Notes under the pieces: generated by a model
What the model was told of the DNA's origin: nothing
The model's database searches: none
What the model saw: only the letters and a program-made list of their open reading frames with translations
Translations under genes and position numbers: made by a program
Shown here: in pieces, positions 17,089 to 24,824 of the stretch
How positions within the stretch are numbered: position 1 is the first letter of the stretch
Layout of the letters: the number at the start of each line of letters is the position of its first letter
DNA from: Pandoraea aquatica
Lineage (GTDB): Bacteria > Pseudomonadota > Gammaproteobacteria > Burkholderiales > Burkholderiaceae
Direction of reading: 5' to 3'
NCBI RefSeq assembly: GCF_902459565.1
Contig: NZ_CABPSN010000004.1
Coordinates: forward strand, 186,001-250,000
Length of the DNA: 64,000 bases

Positions 17089-17412
17089 TCACGCGTAGAC
17101 CTCAGTCGTCAACTGGGCCGCGAACTGGTTGAGCGTAGCGAGAAAGCTGGCGTCGGAAGTGGCGGCAGCGTCGCGCAACATCGTCGCGTACGTTTTACTG
17201 CGGGTCAGAAAAGCGTGGAACGTTTCACCGTTGGTGGCAATTCCAGACTGTCTTTCTGCGAAAGCCTGGGCGGCCTGTGCAAGCAACAGCAACGCGGCAG
17301 ATTCGCGCGTGGCGGTGCGCGATGCATTCAGGCAGCGTGCCGCGAAATCTTCGATGTCGGACAGACCGACCGTGTCGCGCTGTAACCAGGCGCATGCGAG
17401 TTGCAGATCCAT
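17089..17412 (-). CDS. Hypothetical 107 aa helical protein of the regulon
   Basis: The start chosen is the ATG at 17412, preceded by GGAGAG; an ATG at 17424 lies only 2 bases from the operator palindrome and would have no ribosome-binding site. The sequence (DLQLACAWLQRDTVGLSDIEDFAARCLNASRTATRESAALLLLAQAAQAFAERQ and on) predicts an all-helical cytosolic protein with no membrane segment. I do not recognise a family. It has its own operator-like dyad and lies between the porin and the MFS operon on the same strand, so it is probably coregulated, perhaps as an accessory or regulatory subunit. Confidence 0.65.
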   Translation of the reverse strand: MDLQLACAWLQRDTVGLSDIEDFAARCLNASRTATRESAALLLLAQAAQAFAERQSGIATNGETFHAFLTRSKTYATMLRDAAATSDASFLATLNQFAAQLTTEVYA

Positions 17413-17426
17413 CGTGCTCTCCATCT

Positions 17427-17442
17427 GTCTAAATATTTAGAC
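17427..17442. promoter_or_regulatory. Operator-like dyad 2, perfect 16-bp palindrome
   Basis: GTCTAAATATTTAGAC is perfectly self-complementary. It lies 14 bases before the ATG at 17412, overlapping the likely promoter or leader of the 107 aa protein. Same outer arms as the elements at 17048 and 18844. Confidence 0.7.
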
Positions 17443-17551
17443 TAATCGAACATCACAGGGCAGGCAAGACGAAAATAATCGGGGCTAACCCTGATGTGCG
17501 GGGATGTTCAGCGACGGCGGGCGAGGCGGTTGTGCGCCCGCTGGGGAGGGG

Positions 17552-17583
17552 CGGCACTGACGAGCGGGGGCTCGTCAGTGCCG
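17552..17583 (-). terminator. Strong stem-loop after porin gene
   Basis: A perfect 14-bp stem (CGGCACTGACGAGC / GCTCGTCAGTGCCG) closes a 4-base GGGG/CCCC loop, 19 bases after the porin stop. No U-tract follows in the porin direction, so it may end the transcript inefficiently or protect the porin mRNA 3' end. Confidence 0.6.
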
Positions 17584-17602
17584 ACAGTTTCGCCGCGTCG
17601 CC

Positions 17603-18700
17603 TTAGAAGCGCACGCGCATGCCTGCGCCGTACGTTTGGCCCGTCGACATATCGCTCATGTGGTCGTACTTGTATGCGACGTAGACGTCGGTCCGCTTGG
17701 ACAGCGGGTAGTCGTAGCCGAGCGCCCACGTGGTGCGACGCTGGTTGTCGCCCGACCCGTTGGAGCCGGTGTAGGCCACCGACGCCAGCACGCTGCCCAG
17801 ACCGAGCGGCACCGATGCGCCGAGCTGACCCGTGTTCGCATGGAAGTTGCCGCTGGCGGCCTGACTCGCGACGAGCATGTACTGCGCGAAGAACTTCACC
17901 ACAGCCAGGTCGTACGAGAGGCCGACCTGCACCGTGTTCTGATTCGTCAGCCCGGTCACGCCCGGCAGTTGCGCGCCGAAGTCACCCGGCGTGGCGCTGA
18001 AATTCACGTACTGATAGTTCACGGCGGCGGCGAACGGGCCGTTGGCGTACGTGAGCGCAGCGGCCCACTTCTTCGCGCTGTGGTCCGTGGCGCTGTTGCC
18101 GGTGGCGTAGAGCAACGTGCCCGCCAGTCCTGCGTAGGACGGCGTGGTGTACGCCACCGCGTTGTTCCAGGCCGAGTCACCCACCACGCCCTGCGTTCCC
18201 AGACCCTTGTAGGTGTGGAAGATCATCGGCGAGAAGGTGTACGAGTTGTTGAACGGGTTGAACTGGATCGTTGCCAGGTACATCGGCGTGGTGATGCGCC
18301 CGAGACGGAAAGTGCCCAGTCGCGTGTTGGACAGCCCGACGTACGCGTTGCGCGAGAAGAAGCTGTCGCCCGCGAAACGGCCGTAGGTGCCGTTGTTCGG
18401 CTGGAAATAGCTCTCCAGCACGAACAGCGCGCTATTGCCACCGCCCAGGTCTTCCGTGCCCGACAAGCCCCAGTACGACGTGGTCATGCCGCCGCCTTGC
18501 TGCACGGCAGCCGCGTTGCCGCCGGGGTTCTTCACCGAGCCGACGTAGGCATCGGCCAGGCCGTAGAAGCTCACGCTCGATTGCGCATGGGCCGTGCTCG
18601 CGAGTGTTGTGGCACCCAACGCGACCGATCCCAACGCCACGGCGCGGGCCATGCGCGCCGCGCGAGTCGTCCCAAACACCTTTTGCCAGGTCTTCATCAT
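17603..18700 (-). CDS. Gram-negative porin, Burkholderia OmpC-like type
   Basis: This 365 aa protein has a signal peptide ending in STAHAQS (about residue 40), the opening strand SSVSFYGLADAYVGSVKN, repeated amphipathic beta strands (for example WALGYDYPLSKRTDVYVAYKYDH) and the terminal aromatic residue (GAGMRVRF) recognised by the Bam machinery. This is the general porin type common in Burkholderiales, forming a trimeric outer-membrane channel. AGAGGGA precedes the ATG-ATG start. A dyad matching the MFS-operon operator lies 144 bases upstream. It likely provides outer-membrane entry for the operon's substrate. Confidence 0.9.
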   Translation of the reverse strand: MMKTWQKVFGTTRAARMARAVALGSVALGATTLASTAHAQSSVSFYGLADAYVGSVKNPGGNAAAVQQGGGMTTSYWGLSGTEDLGGGNSALFVLESYFQPNNGTYGRFAGDSFFSRNAYVGLSNTRLGTFRLGRITTPMYLATIQFNPFNNSYTFSPMIFHTYKGLGTQGVVGDSAWNNAVAYTTPSYAGLAGTLLYATGNSATDHSAKKWAAALTYANGPFAAAVNYQYVNFSATPGDFGAQLPGVTGLTNQNTVQVGLSYDLAVVKFFAQYMLVASQAASGNFHANTGQLGASVPLGLGSVLASVAYTGSNGSGDNQRRTTWALGYDYPLSKRTDVYVAYKYDHMSDMSTGQTYGAGMRVRF

Positions 18701-19096
18701 TCCCTCTTTGTTTGTATAAATTTCTGGACGGCGCGCAGGCTATCACCGCCAGCGCGTTGGGTCATCCCCGGAAAGCTGTCAGGCCGTCTGCGAGTGACGG
18801 CATTCTCACGGCATGGGGGTGCCGTGTCCCGAATCGTGCGTAAATCTAAAAAATTAGACAATCGGAAAAATATTCTGCCGATCGATGTGTGGCGTGGGCG
18901 GCACGGGAAGGGGGATTTGCCCGAAGAAGGATTTCGTATCGACGGCCGATGCGCAGTCCGTCAGGCGGGTGAGGCGACCGGTATAATCCCGGCACTGCCA
19001 CGCGGCACGACGCGATCTGCGGCATTTCGGTGTTTCGCAATGTGCCGCAATGTCTCGCACGAGGGCGGTTCCACGAGGTATCCAACAGGGGGCGAT
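18701..19096. other. Divergent control region, porin / XRE regulator
   Basis: These 396 bases hold no gene. On the minus side, TATACA near the porin start could be a -10 hexamer. On the plus side, TATAAT at 18982-18987 is a likely -10 for the regulator, with only a weak -35. The operator-like dyad at 18844-18859 lies between the two. Confidence 0.5.
18844..18859. promoter_or_regulatory. Operator-like dyad 3, between porin and regulator
   Basis: ATCTAAAAAATTAGAC keeps the TCTAA / TTAGA arms of the dyads at 17048 and 17427, with one outer mismatch. It is centred in the divergent region of the porin gene and the XRE regulator gene, suiting control of both and autoregulation. Confidence 0.6.
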
Positions 19097-20011
19097 TTGA
19101 CTCGAGCTGCAACGACATCCCGGGCGCCGCGAGGCGCGCGCTTCAATTTCCGCGCCATTGGCGAACGTTTGCGCGCCTATCGGCTGGCAGCGGAATTACG
19201 CAGTGAGGATGTCGCCGAGCAACTCGATATCTCGCGCGCCGCCATCTATAAGCTGGAGCGCGGCGAGATCGTCAAGATCGACACGCTGGAACGGCTCGCC
19301 GCATTGCTGGGCGTATCGCTCGCCAACCTGCTTGGGGTAGAAGTCGAGTATCACGACTCGGCCGTGAGCTACTTCGAGCGCATGCGTCAGCTGGAAAGCC
19401 GTTCCGAGCGCATCGTGGCGCACTTCGATCCGATTTCTTTTCTGTTGACGTCCGACGACTACGACGTCTGGCTGCGTCACATGCTCGACGAGAGCATTCC
19501 GCCGACGCTCGTCGACCGCCATTGGGAAAACACGATCGATCGCGTGCTGGGCATTTTGCAGGAGCGCAAGTCGAGCTTCTCGCGTCAGCGTCTGGCCGTG
19601 ACGAGTCTGATCGGCCTGCGCCAGATCGAGCAATTTCTGCATCACGGGCTGGTCGGGCGACTGGGGCTGCCGCCGGGCGTGCAGCTGGAGCGCAAGATGG
19701 CCGCGCGGCGCGAAGTGTTGCGTATCGTCGAATTCCTTGAAGCCGATACGGCGGGCGTGCAGATCGGCATCGTCAGCGACAACATGCCCAACGAGACTTT
19801 CCAGATCTTCGAAGCGCAGGGCGAGGCGTACGTTGCGGTGTCGCCGTTCCGTCTCGGCGAGTTGCCGAATCTGCGAACGGGCATTGCGACCATCACGACT
19901 TCGCCCGATGGCGTGGGCATGTATCGCGCCATGATCGACCGTCTGTGGGCCGACTCCGCGAAGGGCAAGGAAGGGGCCGCATTGCTCGGCCAGTTGCTCG
20001 CGCGATTCTGA
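19097..20011 (+). CDS. XRE-family transcriptional regulator
   Basis: The predicted start is TTG at 19097 with AGGGGG just upstream (304 aa); the alternative ATG at 19040 lacks a ribosome-binding site. An N-terminal XRE-type helix-turn-helix covers about residues 20-75 (IGERLRAYRLAAELRSEDVAEQLDISRAAIYKLERGE..., LAALLGVSLANLLG). The remaining ~225 residues form a ligand-sensing-like domain without a motif I can name (YFERMRQLESRSERIVAHFDPISFLL, VQIGIVSDNMPNETFQIFE). It is divergent from the porin gene and is the obvious candidate to bind the GTCTA-N6-TAGAC dyads. The effector is unknown. Confidence 0.82.
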   Translation: MTRAATTSRAPRGARFNFRAIGERLRAYRLAAELRSEDVAEQLDISRAAIYKLERGEIVKIDTLERLAALLGVSLANLLGVEVEYHDSAVSYFERMRQLESRSERIVAHFDPISFLLTSDDYDVWLRHMLDESIPPTLVDRHWENTIDRVLGILQERKSSFSRQRLAVTSLIGLRQIEQFLHHGLVGRLGLPPGVQLERKMAARREVLRIVEFLEADTAGVQIGIVSDNMPNETFQIFEAQGEAYVAVSPFRLGELPNLRTGIATITTSPDGVGMYRAMIDRLWADSAKGKEGAALLGQLLARF

Positions 20012-20209
20012 CGGCTAGGTCACCGGTCACACAAGCTACGCAACTGAAGTGTCAACGACGGTAGTCGCGTACCGGCGCACTCTCAATGGGTGCCACAAAG
20101 CGAAGTTATCCCACAGAATCGAAATCCGTTCGCCGTCATCCCGTCTAGTCTCCGTGCCCGAAGGTCATCCGGCCTTGCTTACCCTAATCACCTTAGGAAC
20201 GGGAGATGA

Positions 20210-21931
20210 ATGATGGGAACACCTTTCGGGGATTATTCGCAGCGAGGCGCGTCGGTATCGTCTGCGCCTGTGCTGTTGTCAGGCCGATCGCTTTCATGTG
20301 AATGCGGTCACGGCTTCGGCTCGGACTTCGCGCGGCTCGGCGCTGCGCCACCGGCAGCGGCGGGGCCGCTCGGCAACGCATGGCAAACCTATCCGCAGCG
20401 CAACAGAACGGTTGAAGACAGCGGCGGTGTATCGATCGGCCGCTGGCAAGCGTATCGCGAGATCGAGAGAGTGAGGGCCGACGATCTGATGGTTCAGCCA
20501 CTCGTTCCCGAAGCCATGAAAATGCGCATCGAGAAATGGCACACGATGTTCCAGCGCTGCATCGAGCGCGATATCTTATTCGAAGACAAACGAACCGAAG
20601 CCATGCAACAGGTTCGCTATGGCGTTCCACCGGAAAACAGGGCATTCGTGCGTACCTTCGATTCGACGCCGGTGGTCGATCAACTGGTCGAGATCGCGCA
20701 TGTGAACGATGAGCTTGACCGGATGAGCCGTGACGCGGCTTGCCAGCCGAAGGGCCCGGCAAAGGCGATGGGATTGCAACACCTCGCTGACATGGCGAGG
20801 ATGCGCGACACCATGCTCGCGCTCACTGTCAACATCCATGATCGGAAATTCAACGAACTGACGGCTGAGCGCAATCTGCTGATCGCGCTCAACGACATGG
20901 CGCGTGAAGCACAACGTGAAATGTCCAGGGGCGGCGCTGACGTTCCGCTTCGATTGAAGATTCGTGGCGGCAAAGTCGTGCTCAAGCCTGCAACGTCGAA
21001 ATCGCGCTTCCAGAAGAATCACATTCGCGCCCGCAATGATGCGGCGCGGCTCGCCTTGCTGCTCGGCTATCCGGCCGACCGGCCGGTGACGTTGAACGAC
21101 ATCCGCGCGAAAGGCCTCGGCTTGTACGAGTATTCGGCGGTGCTCGCGGATGCGAAAGGCTCGCCACAGGGGACGACGGCGTCGTGGCTTGGCGCGCGTG
21201 CGCTGGAGATCGATCACTGGAAGCGCGCCGCGCGCGAGCTTCGGGACGACCTCCAGCATACGGACGGTGGCCGGATGATCGGCGCACCGTCCGAGTCGGC
21301 GCATGACGATGCGCAGTTCGATGAGGTCGATGGAACTCGAGGCGTGTCGGGGCTAGCGCCCATCGACGGACCCGTAGCTGCGACGACACCGAAGCGTCTC
21401 GATACGCGCCCGTCACCGATCGGCGCATCGATTGACGAACCTTCGCCTGCGCTGGCTGGCTCGATGGCGGATGCCATAGACGGCGCACCAGACGAAGTGA
21501 ACACGCAGACGGCCCCGGCAGATTCCGTCGCGAAATCCGTCCGACCGAAGGCCCAGCCAACCTCACGCCGCGAACAGTTTGCCGAGCATTTCATCGGCAC
21601 CCATCCGGGGCGTGCGGGGCGTCTGAGCGTCATCTTCGAACGAACCCAGTCGGTCGAGCGGCTGGCCGAGTTGCAGGACGTCCGGGATCGTGAGGTCCAG
21701 CGCGCACATCCGCCGGTGCGACGTCTATCGGGGGAGAGGGGGCCGTCGATGTCGCGGTCGGTCCATCACCCAGCCGGTCCGACGGTGGACTGGGTCAACG
21801 AAACACCTGAGCAAATGGCATTGCGAACGGGCGCGCGCCCGAAGACATCGCGTGTGCTGCCACCCATCGCGAACCCGTCGGACACGCGACCGCCTCCGCT
21901 ACCCATGACGCCGCCGCCCGATCAGGAATAA
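20210..21931 (+). CDS. Large hypothetical protein, possible secreted effector
   Basis: The 573 aa frame has GGGAG 6 bases before the ATG. No signal peptide or TM segment is seen. Residues 1-70 are Ser/Gly/Ala-rich and disordered-looking. Residues 80-340 are charged and helical (ALNDMAREAQREMSRGG, RFQKNHIRARNDAARLALLLGYPADRPVTLNDIRAKG). The last ~200 residues are low-complexity and Pro/Ser/Asp-rich, ending PPPLPMTPPPDQE. A disordered Ser-rich N-terminus with a helical core and no Sec signal is a layout common to type III effectors, but no secretion gene is nearby. It is monocistronic with its own terminator. I do not recognise a family. Confidence 0.7.
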   Translation: MMGTPFGDYSQRGASVSSAPVLLSGRSLSCECGHGFGSDFARLGAAPPAAAGPLGNAWQTYPQRNRTVEDSGGVSIGRWQAYREIERVRADDLMVQPLVPEAMKMRIEKWHTMFQRCIERDILFEDKRTEAMQQVRYGVPPENRAFVRTFDSTPVVDQLVEIAHVNDELDRMSRDAACQPKGPAKAMGLQHLADMARMRDTMLALTVNIHDRKFNELTAERNLLIALNDMAREAQREMSRGGADVPLRLKIRGGKVVLKPATSKSRFQKNHIRARNDAARLALLLGYPADRPVTLNDIRAKGLGLYEYSAVLADAKGSPQGTTASWLGARALEIDHWKRAARELRDDLQHTDGGRMIGAPSESAHDDAQFDEVDGTRGVSGLAPIDGPVAATTPKRLDTRPSPIGASIDEPSPALAGSMADAIDGAPDEVNTQTAPADSVAKSVRPKAQPTSRREQFAEHFIGTHPGRAGRLSVIFERTQSVERLAELQDVRDREVQRAHPPVRRLSGERGPSMSRSVHHPAGPTVDWVNETPEQMALRTGARPKTSRVLPPIANPSDTRPPPLPMTPPPDQE

Positions 21932-22314
21932 GTCACCTCCCGGTCGTCGAAGGACAACCTGCCGCCACCGGATTCCGGTGGCTTTTTTTTACGCGCACGC
22001 ATCGCATTCACCGAATTTCGGGCCTCGCAAATCCCCTCGGGTCGCATGCGAATTTCGCCGCATATTTTGCTTGGCGAAACCCTGCGCGCACGCGTAATAG
22101 TAAATATTTTAATTATCTGCAAGCCTTTTCAATCAATAAGTTGCGCGATTGACGCAACAATCTCTTTCTTTGCCATGTAGGGAACTTGTCAGTAGAATGG
22201 CCGCGTTGTTAATAGCGCTACGCGAGGTGAATAGCCTGTCAGGTTTTCTTCACGCATGGCTCGCCCCCGCTTGACTGTCATGCGTGATTCGTCCCCCACA
22301 AAACGGAGAACTCC
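21932..22314. other. Intergenic, terminator plus AT-rich control region
   Basis: After the terminator at 21964-21990 this region has a clear AT-rich patch (about 22095-22140) and an inverted repeat GTTGCG / CGCAAC (22140-22145 and 22153-22158, 7-base spacer) about 157 bases before the gluconate dehydrogenase operon. It is probably that operon's promoter and regulator site. No gene seen. Confidence 0.5.
21964..21990 (+). terminator. Rho-independent terminator
   Basis: GCCACCGG / CCGGTGGC stem with a 3-base loop, followed by eight T residues, 33 bases after the stop of the 573 aa protein gene. Confidence 0.92.
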
Positions 22315-23034
22315 ATGTCACAGGACAAGGAACCGCGCCGGCGCTTTTTGCGCCAGGTGCTGGCGATCGTGCCTGCCACGACCCTCGCCACCGGTGCGAC
22401 GCTTACGCAGTCCGCCTGCAGCAGTCAGTCCGCTGCGCCCGCCGCCTCAGGCAACGCTTACGAACCCAAATACTTCACTGCCGACGAATGGCGTTTCGTC
22501 AACGCCGCCGTCGACCGTCTGATTCCTGCTGACGATCTCGGCCCCGGCGCGTTGCAGGCCGACGTGCCGAAGTTCATCGACGGCCAGATGGAAACGCCGT
22601 TCGGTCACGGCAAGCTCTGGTACATGCAGGGGCCGTTCCACACCGATCAGCCGCCCGAGATGGGCTACCAACTGAGCCTCGTGCCGCGCGACATCTATCG
22701 CCACGGCATTGCCGCCTGCGACGCGCACTGCAAGAAGCAGTACAACAAGGCGTTTGCCGATCTCGACCACGCAACGCAGGAAGCCGTACTCGGCGATCTG
22801 GAGCACGCGAAGATCGAATTCGACGCCGTGCCCGCGCGCACGTTCTTCTCCTACTTGCTGGCCAACACGAAGGAAGGATTCCTCTCGGACCCGATCCACG
22901 GCGGCAACAAGGACATGGTCGGTTGGAAGCTCGTGGGTTTCCCGGGCGCACGCGCCGACTTCATGGACTGGGCGGATCAGCCCAACGTCAAATACCCGTA
23001 CGGGCCCGTGTCGATTTCCGGAAAGCGGGGCTAA
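22315..23034 (+). CDS. Gluconate 2-dehydrogenase subunit 3 (gamma) family
   Basis: This 239 aa protein has an N-terminal twin-arginine signal (RRRFLRQVLAIVPATTLATG), fitting Tat export of a folded complex. The mature part (FTADEWRFVNAAVDRLIPADDLGPGALQADVPKFIDGQM ... GPFHTDQPPEMGYQLSLVPRDIYR) is typical of the small subunit of FAD-dependent membrane-bound gluconate/2-keto-gluconate dehydrogenases. It acts as export chaperone and structural partner of the GMC subunit, which lacks its own signal and starts 4 bases downstream. Confidence 0.9.
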   Translation: MSQDKEPRRRFLRQVLAIVPATTLATGATLTQSACSSQSAAPAASGNAYEPKYFTADEWRFVNAAVDRLIPADDLGPGALQADVPKFIDGQMETPFGHGKLWYMQGPFHTDQPPEMGYQLSLVPRDIYRHGIAACDAHCKKQYNKAFADLDHATQEAVLGDLEHAKIEFDAVPARTFFSYLLANTKEGFLSDPIHGGNKDMVGWKLVGFPGARADFMDWADQPNVKYPYGPVSISGKRG

Positions 23035-23037
23035 CTC

Positions 23038-24813
23038 ATGGCAATCAAGAAAGATAAGGTCGACGCCGTCATCGTGGGCTTCGGCTGGACCGGGGCGATT
23101 CTCGGCCAGGAACTGACCGACGCCGGACTCAATGTCGTTGCACTCGAGCGTGGCGCGATGCGCGACACGCCCACCGACGCGCAGTACCCCAAAGTCATCG
23201 ACGAACTCGAATACTCCGTGCGCGGCAAGCTCTTTCAGGAGCTTGCGCGCGAGACCGTCACGATTCGTCACACGCCGGACGACCTCGCCGTGCCGTATCG
23301 TCAGAACGGCTCGTTCCTGCTGGGCAACGGGGTGGGCGGTGCAGGCTTTCACTGGAACGGCATGCATTACCGGATCCTGCCGGAAGAGTTGAAGCTCCGC
23401 AGTCATTACGAAGAGCGCTACGGCAAGAAGTTCATCCCCGAAGGCATGACCATTCAGGACTTCGGCGTGAGCTACGAAGAACTGGAGCCGCACTTCGACT
23501 TCGCCGAAAAAGTGTTCGGCACGTCGGGCAAGGCGGGCAACCTGAACGGCAAGATCGTGCCGGGCGGCAACCCGCGCGAAGGGGCGCGCTCCAGCGAGTT
23601 CCCGACGCCGCCGCTGCAAAACACCTACGGTGCGCAGCTCTTCGAGAAGGCTGCACGCGACGTGGGTTTCAATCCGTACCCCGCGCCGGCAGCGAACACG
23701 TCTGAGCCCTATACGAATCCGTACGGCGTGCGCCTCGGACCGTGTAACTTCTGCGGCTTCTGCGAGAACTACGGTTGCTATATGTATTCGAAGGCGTCGC
23801 CGCAGACGACCATTCTGCCGGTGCTGCTCAAGAAGCCGAATTTCGAATTGCGTACGCATTCGTATGTCATCAAGGTCAATCTCGACAGCGACGGCAAGAA
23901 GGCGACGGGTGTGACGTACATCGACGCGCAGGGCCGTGAAGTCGAGCAGCCCGCCGATCTCGTGATCATGGCGGCCTATCAGATGCACAACGTGCGTTTG
24001 CTGCTGCTCTCGGGTATCGGCAAGCCGTACGACCCGAAGACGGGCGAGGGCGTGGTCGGCAAGAACTACGCGTACCAGATGAATGGCGCGGTGAATGTGC
24101 TGCTGCCCAAGGGCACGCAGCTCAACCCGTTCGTCGGCACGGGTGCCGGCGGCGTGTCGATGGACGACCTGAACGGCGACCAGTTCGATCACGGGCCGCT
24201 CGGTTTCGTCGGCGGGGCGAGCATTCGTCACATTCGCTACGGCGGCCGTCCGATCAAGATGACGCCGACCGTGCCGGGCACGCCCGCGTGGGGCAGCAAG
24301 TGGAAGGCGGGGATTGCCGACGCGTATCAGCGTTACATGACGATCGGGATTTCCGGTTCCGTCATGTCGTATCGCGATGCATGCCTCGACCTCGACCCGA
24401 CCTACAAGGATGCCTATGGCGTGCCGCTGTTGCGCATGACGTTCGACTGGCACGACAACGAATACAACATGCTCGGCTACATGGGCGACCGGATGGAAGA
24501 AGTCGGTCGCGCGATGAATCCCGAGAAGGTGTTCCGCGCCATTCGCAAGAAGGGCACGCATTACGACACGCGGATCTATCAGAGCACGCACACGACGGGC
24601 GGCGCCATCATGGGCACGAATCCGTCGAACAGTGTGGTCAATAAGTATCTGCAGAGCTGGGACGTCTCCAACGTGTTCGTGATGGGGGCGTCGGCGTTCC
24701 CGCAGAACATGGGTTACAACCCCACGGGCGTGGTGGCGGCGCTGGCGTACTGGTCCGCGAAGGCAATTCGCGAGCAGTACCTCAAGAACGCCGGCCCGCT
24801 GGTCCAGGCCTGA
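23038..24813 (+). CDS. GMC-family flavoprotein subunit of gluconate-type dehydrogenase
   Basis: The protein is 591 aa. The FAD Rossmann motif is at residues ~9-35 (AVIVGFGWTGAILGQELTDAGLNVVALERG). A cysteine cluster CNFCGFCENYGC (about residues 236-247) could hold the Fe-S centre reported for related FAD-dehydrogenases. The C-terminal region (STHTTGGAIMGTNP ... FVMGASAFPQNMGYNPTGVVAALAYW) holds the GMC active-site H/N pair. It oxidises a sugar acid (gluconate or a keto-gluconate) in the periplasm and passes electrons to the cytochrome subunit. It has no signal peptide and is presumably carried out with subunit 3. Confidence 0.9.
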   Translation: MAIKKDKVDAVIVGFGWTGAILGQELTDAGLNVVALERGAMRDTPTDAQYPKVIDELEYSVRGKLFQELARETVTIRHTPDDLAVPYRQNGSFLLGNGVGGAGFHWNGMHYRILPEELKLRSHYEERYGKKFIPEGMTIQDFGVSYEELEPHFDFAEKVFGTSGKAGNLNGKIVPGGNPREGARSSEFPTPPLQNTYGAQLFEKAARDVGFNPYPAPAANTSEPYTNPYGVRLGPCNFCGFCENYGCYMYSKASPQTTILPVLLKKPNFELRTHSYVIKVNLDSDGKKATGVTYIDAQGREVEQPADLVIMAAYQMHNVRLLLLSGIGKPYDPKTGEGVVGKNYAYQMNGAVNVLLPKGTQLNPFVGTGAGGVSMDDLNGDQFDHGPLGFVGGASIRHIRYGGRPIKMTPTVPGTPAWGSKWKAGIADAYQRYMTIGISGSVMSYRDACLDLDPTYKDAYGVPLLRMTFDWHDNEYNMLGYMGDRMEEVGRAMNPEKVFRAIRKKGTHYDTRIYQSTHTTGGAIMGTNPSNSVVNKYLQSWDVSNVFVMGASAFPQNMGYNPTGVVAALAYWSAKAIREQYLKNAGPLVQA

Positions 24814-24824
24814 GGAGCGCAACC

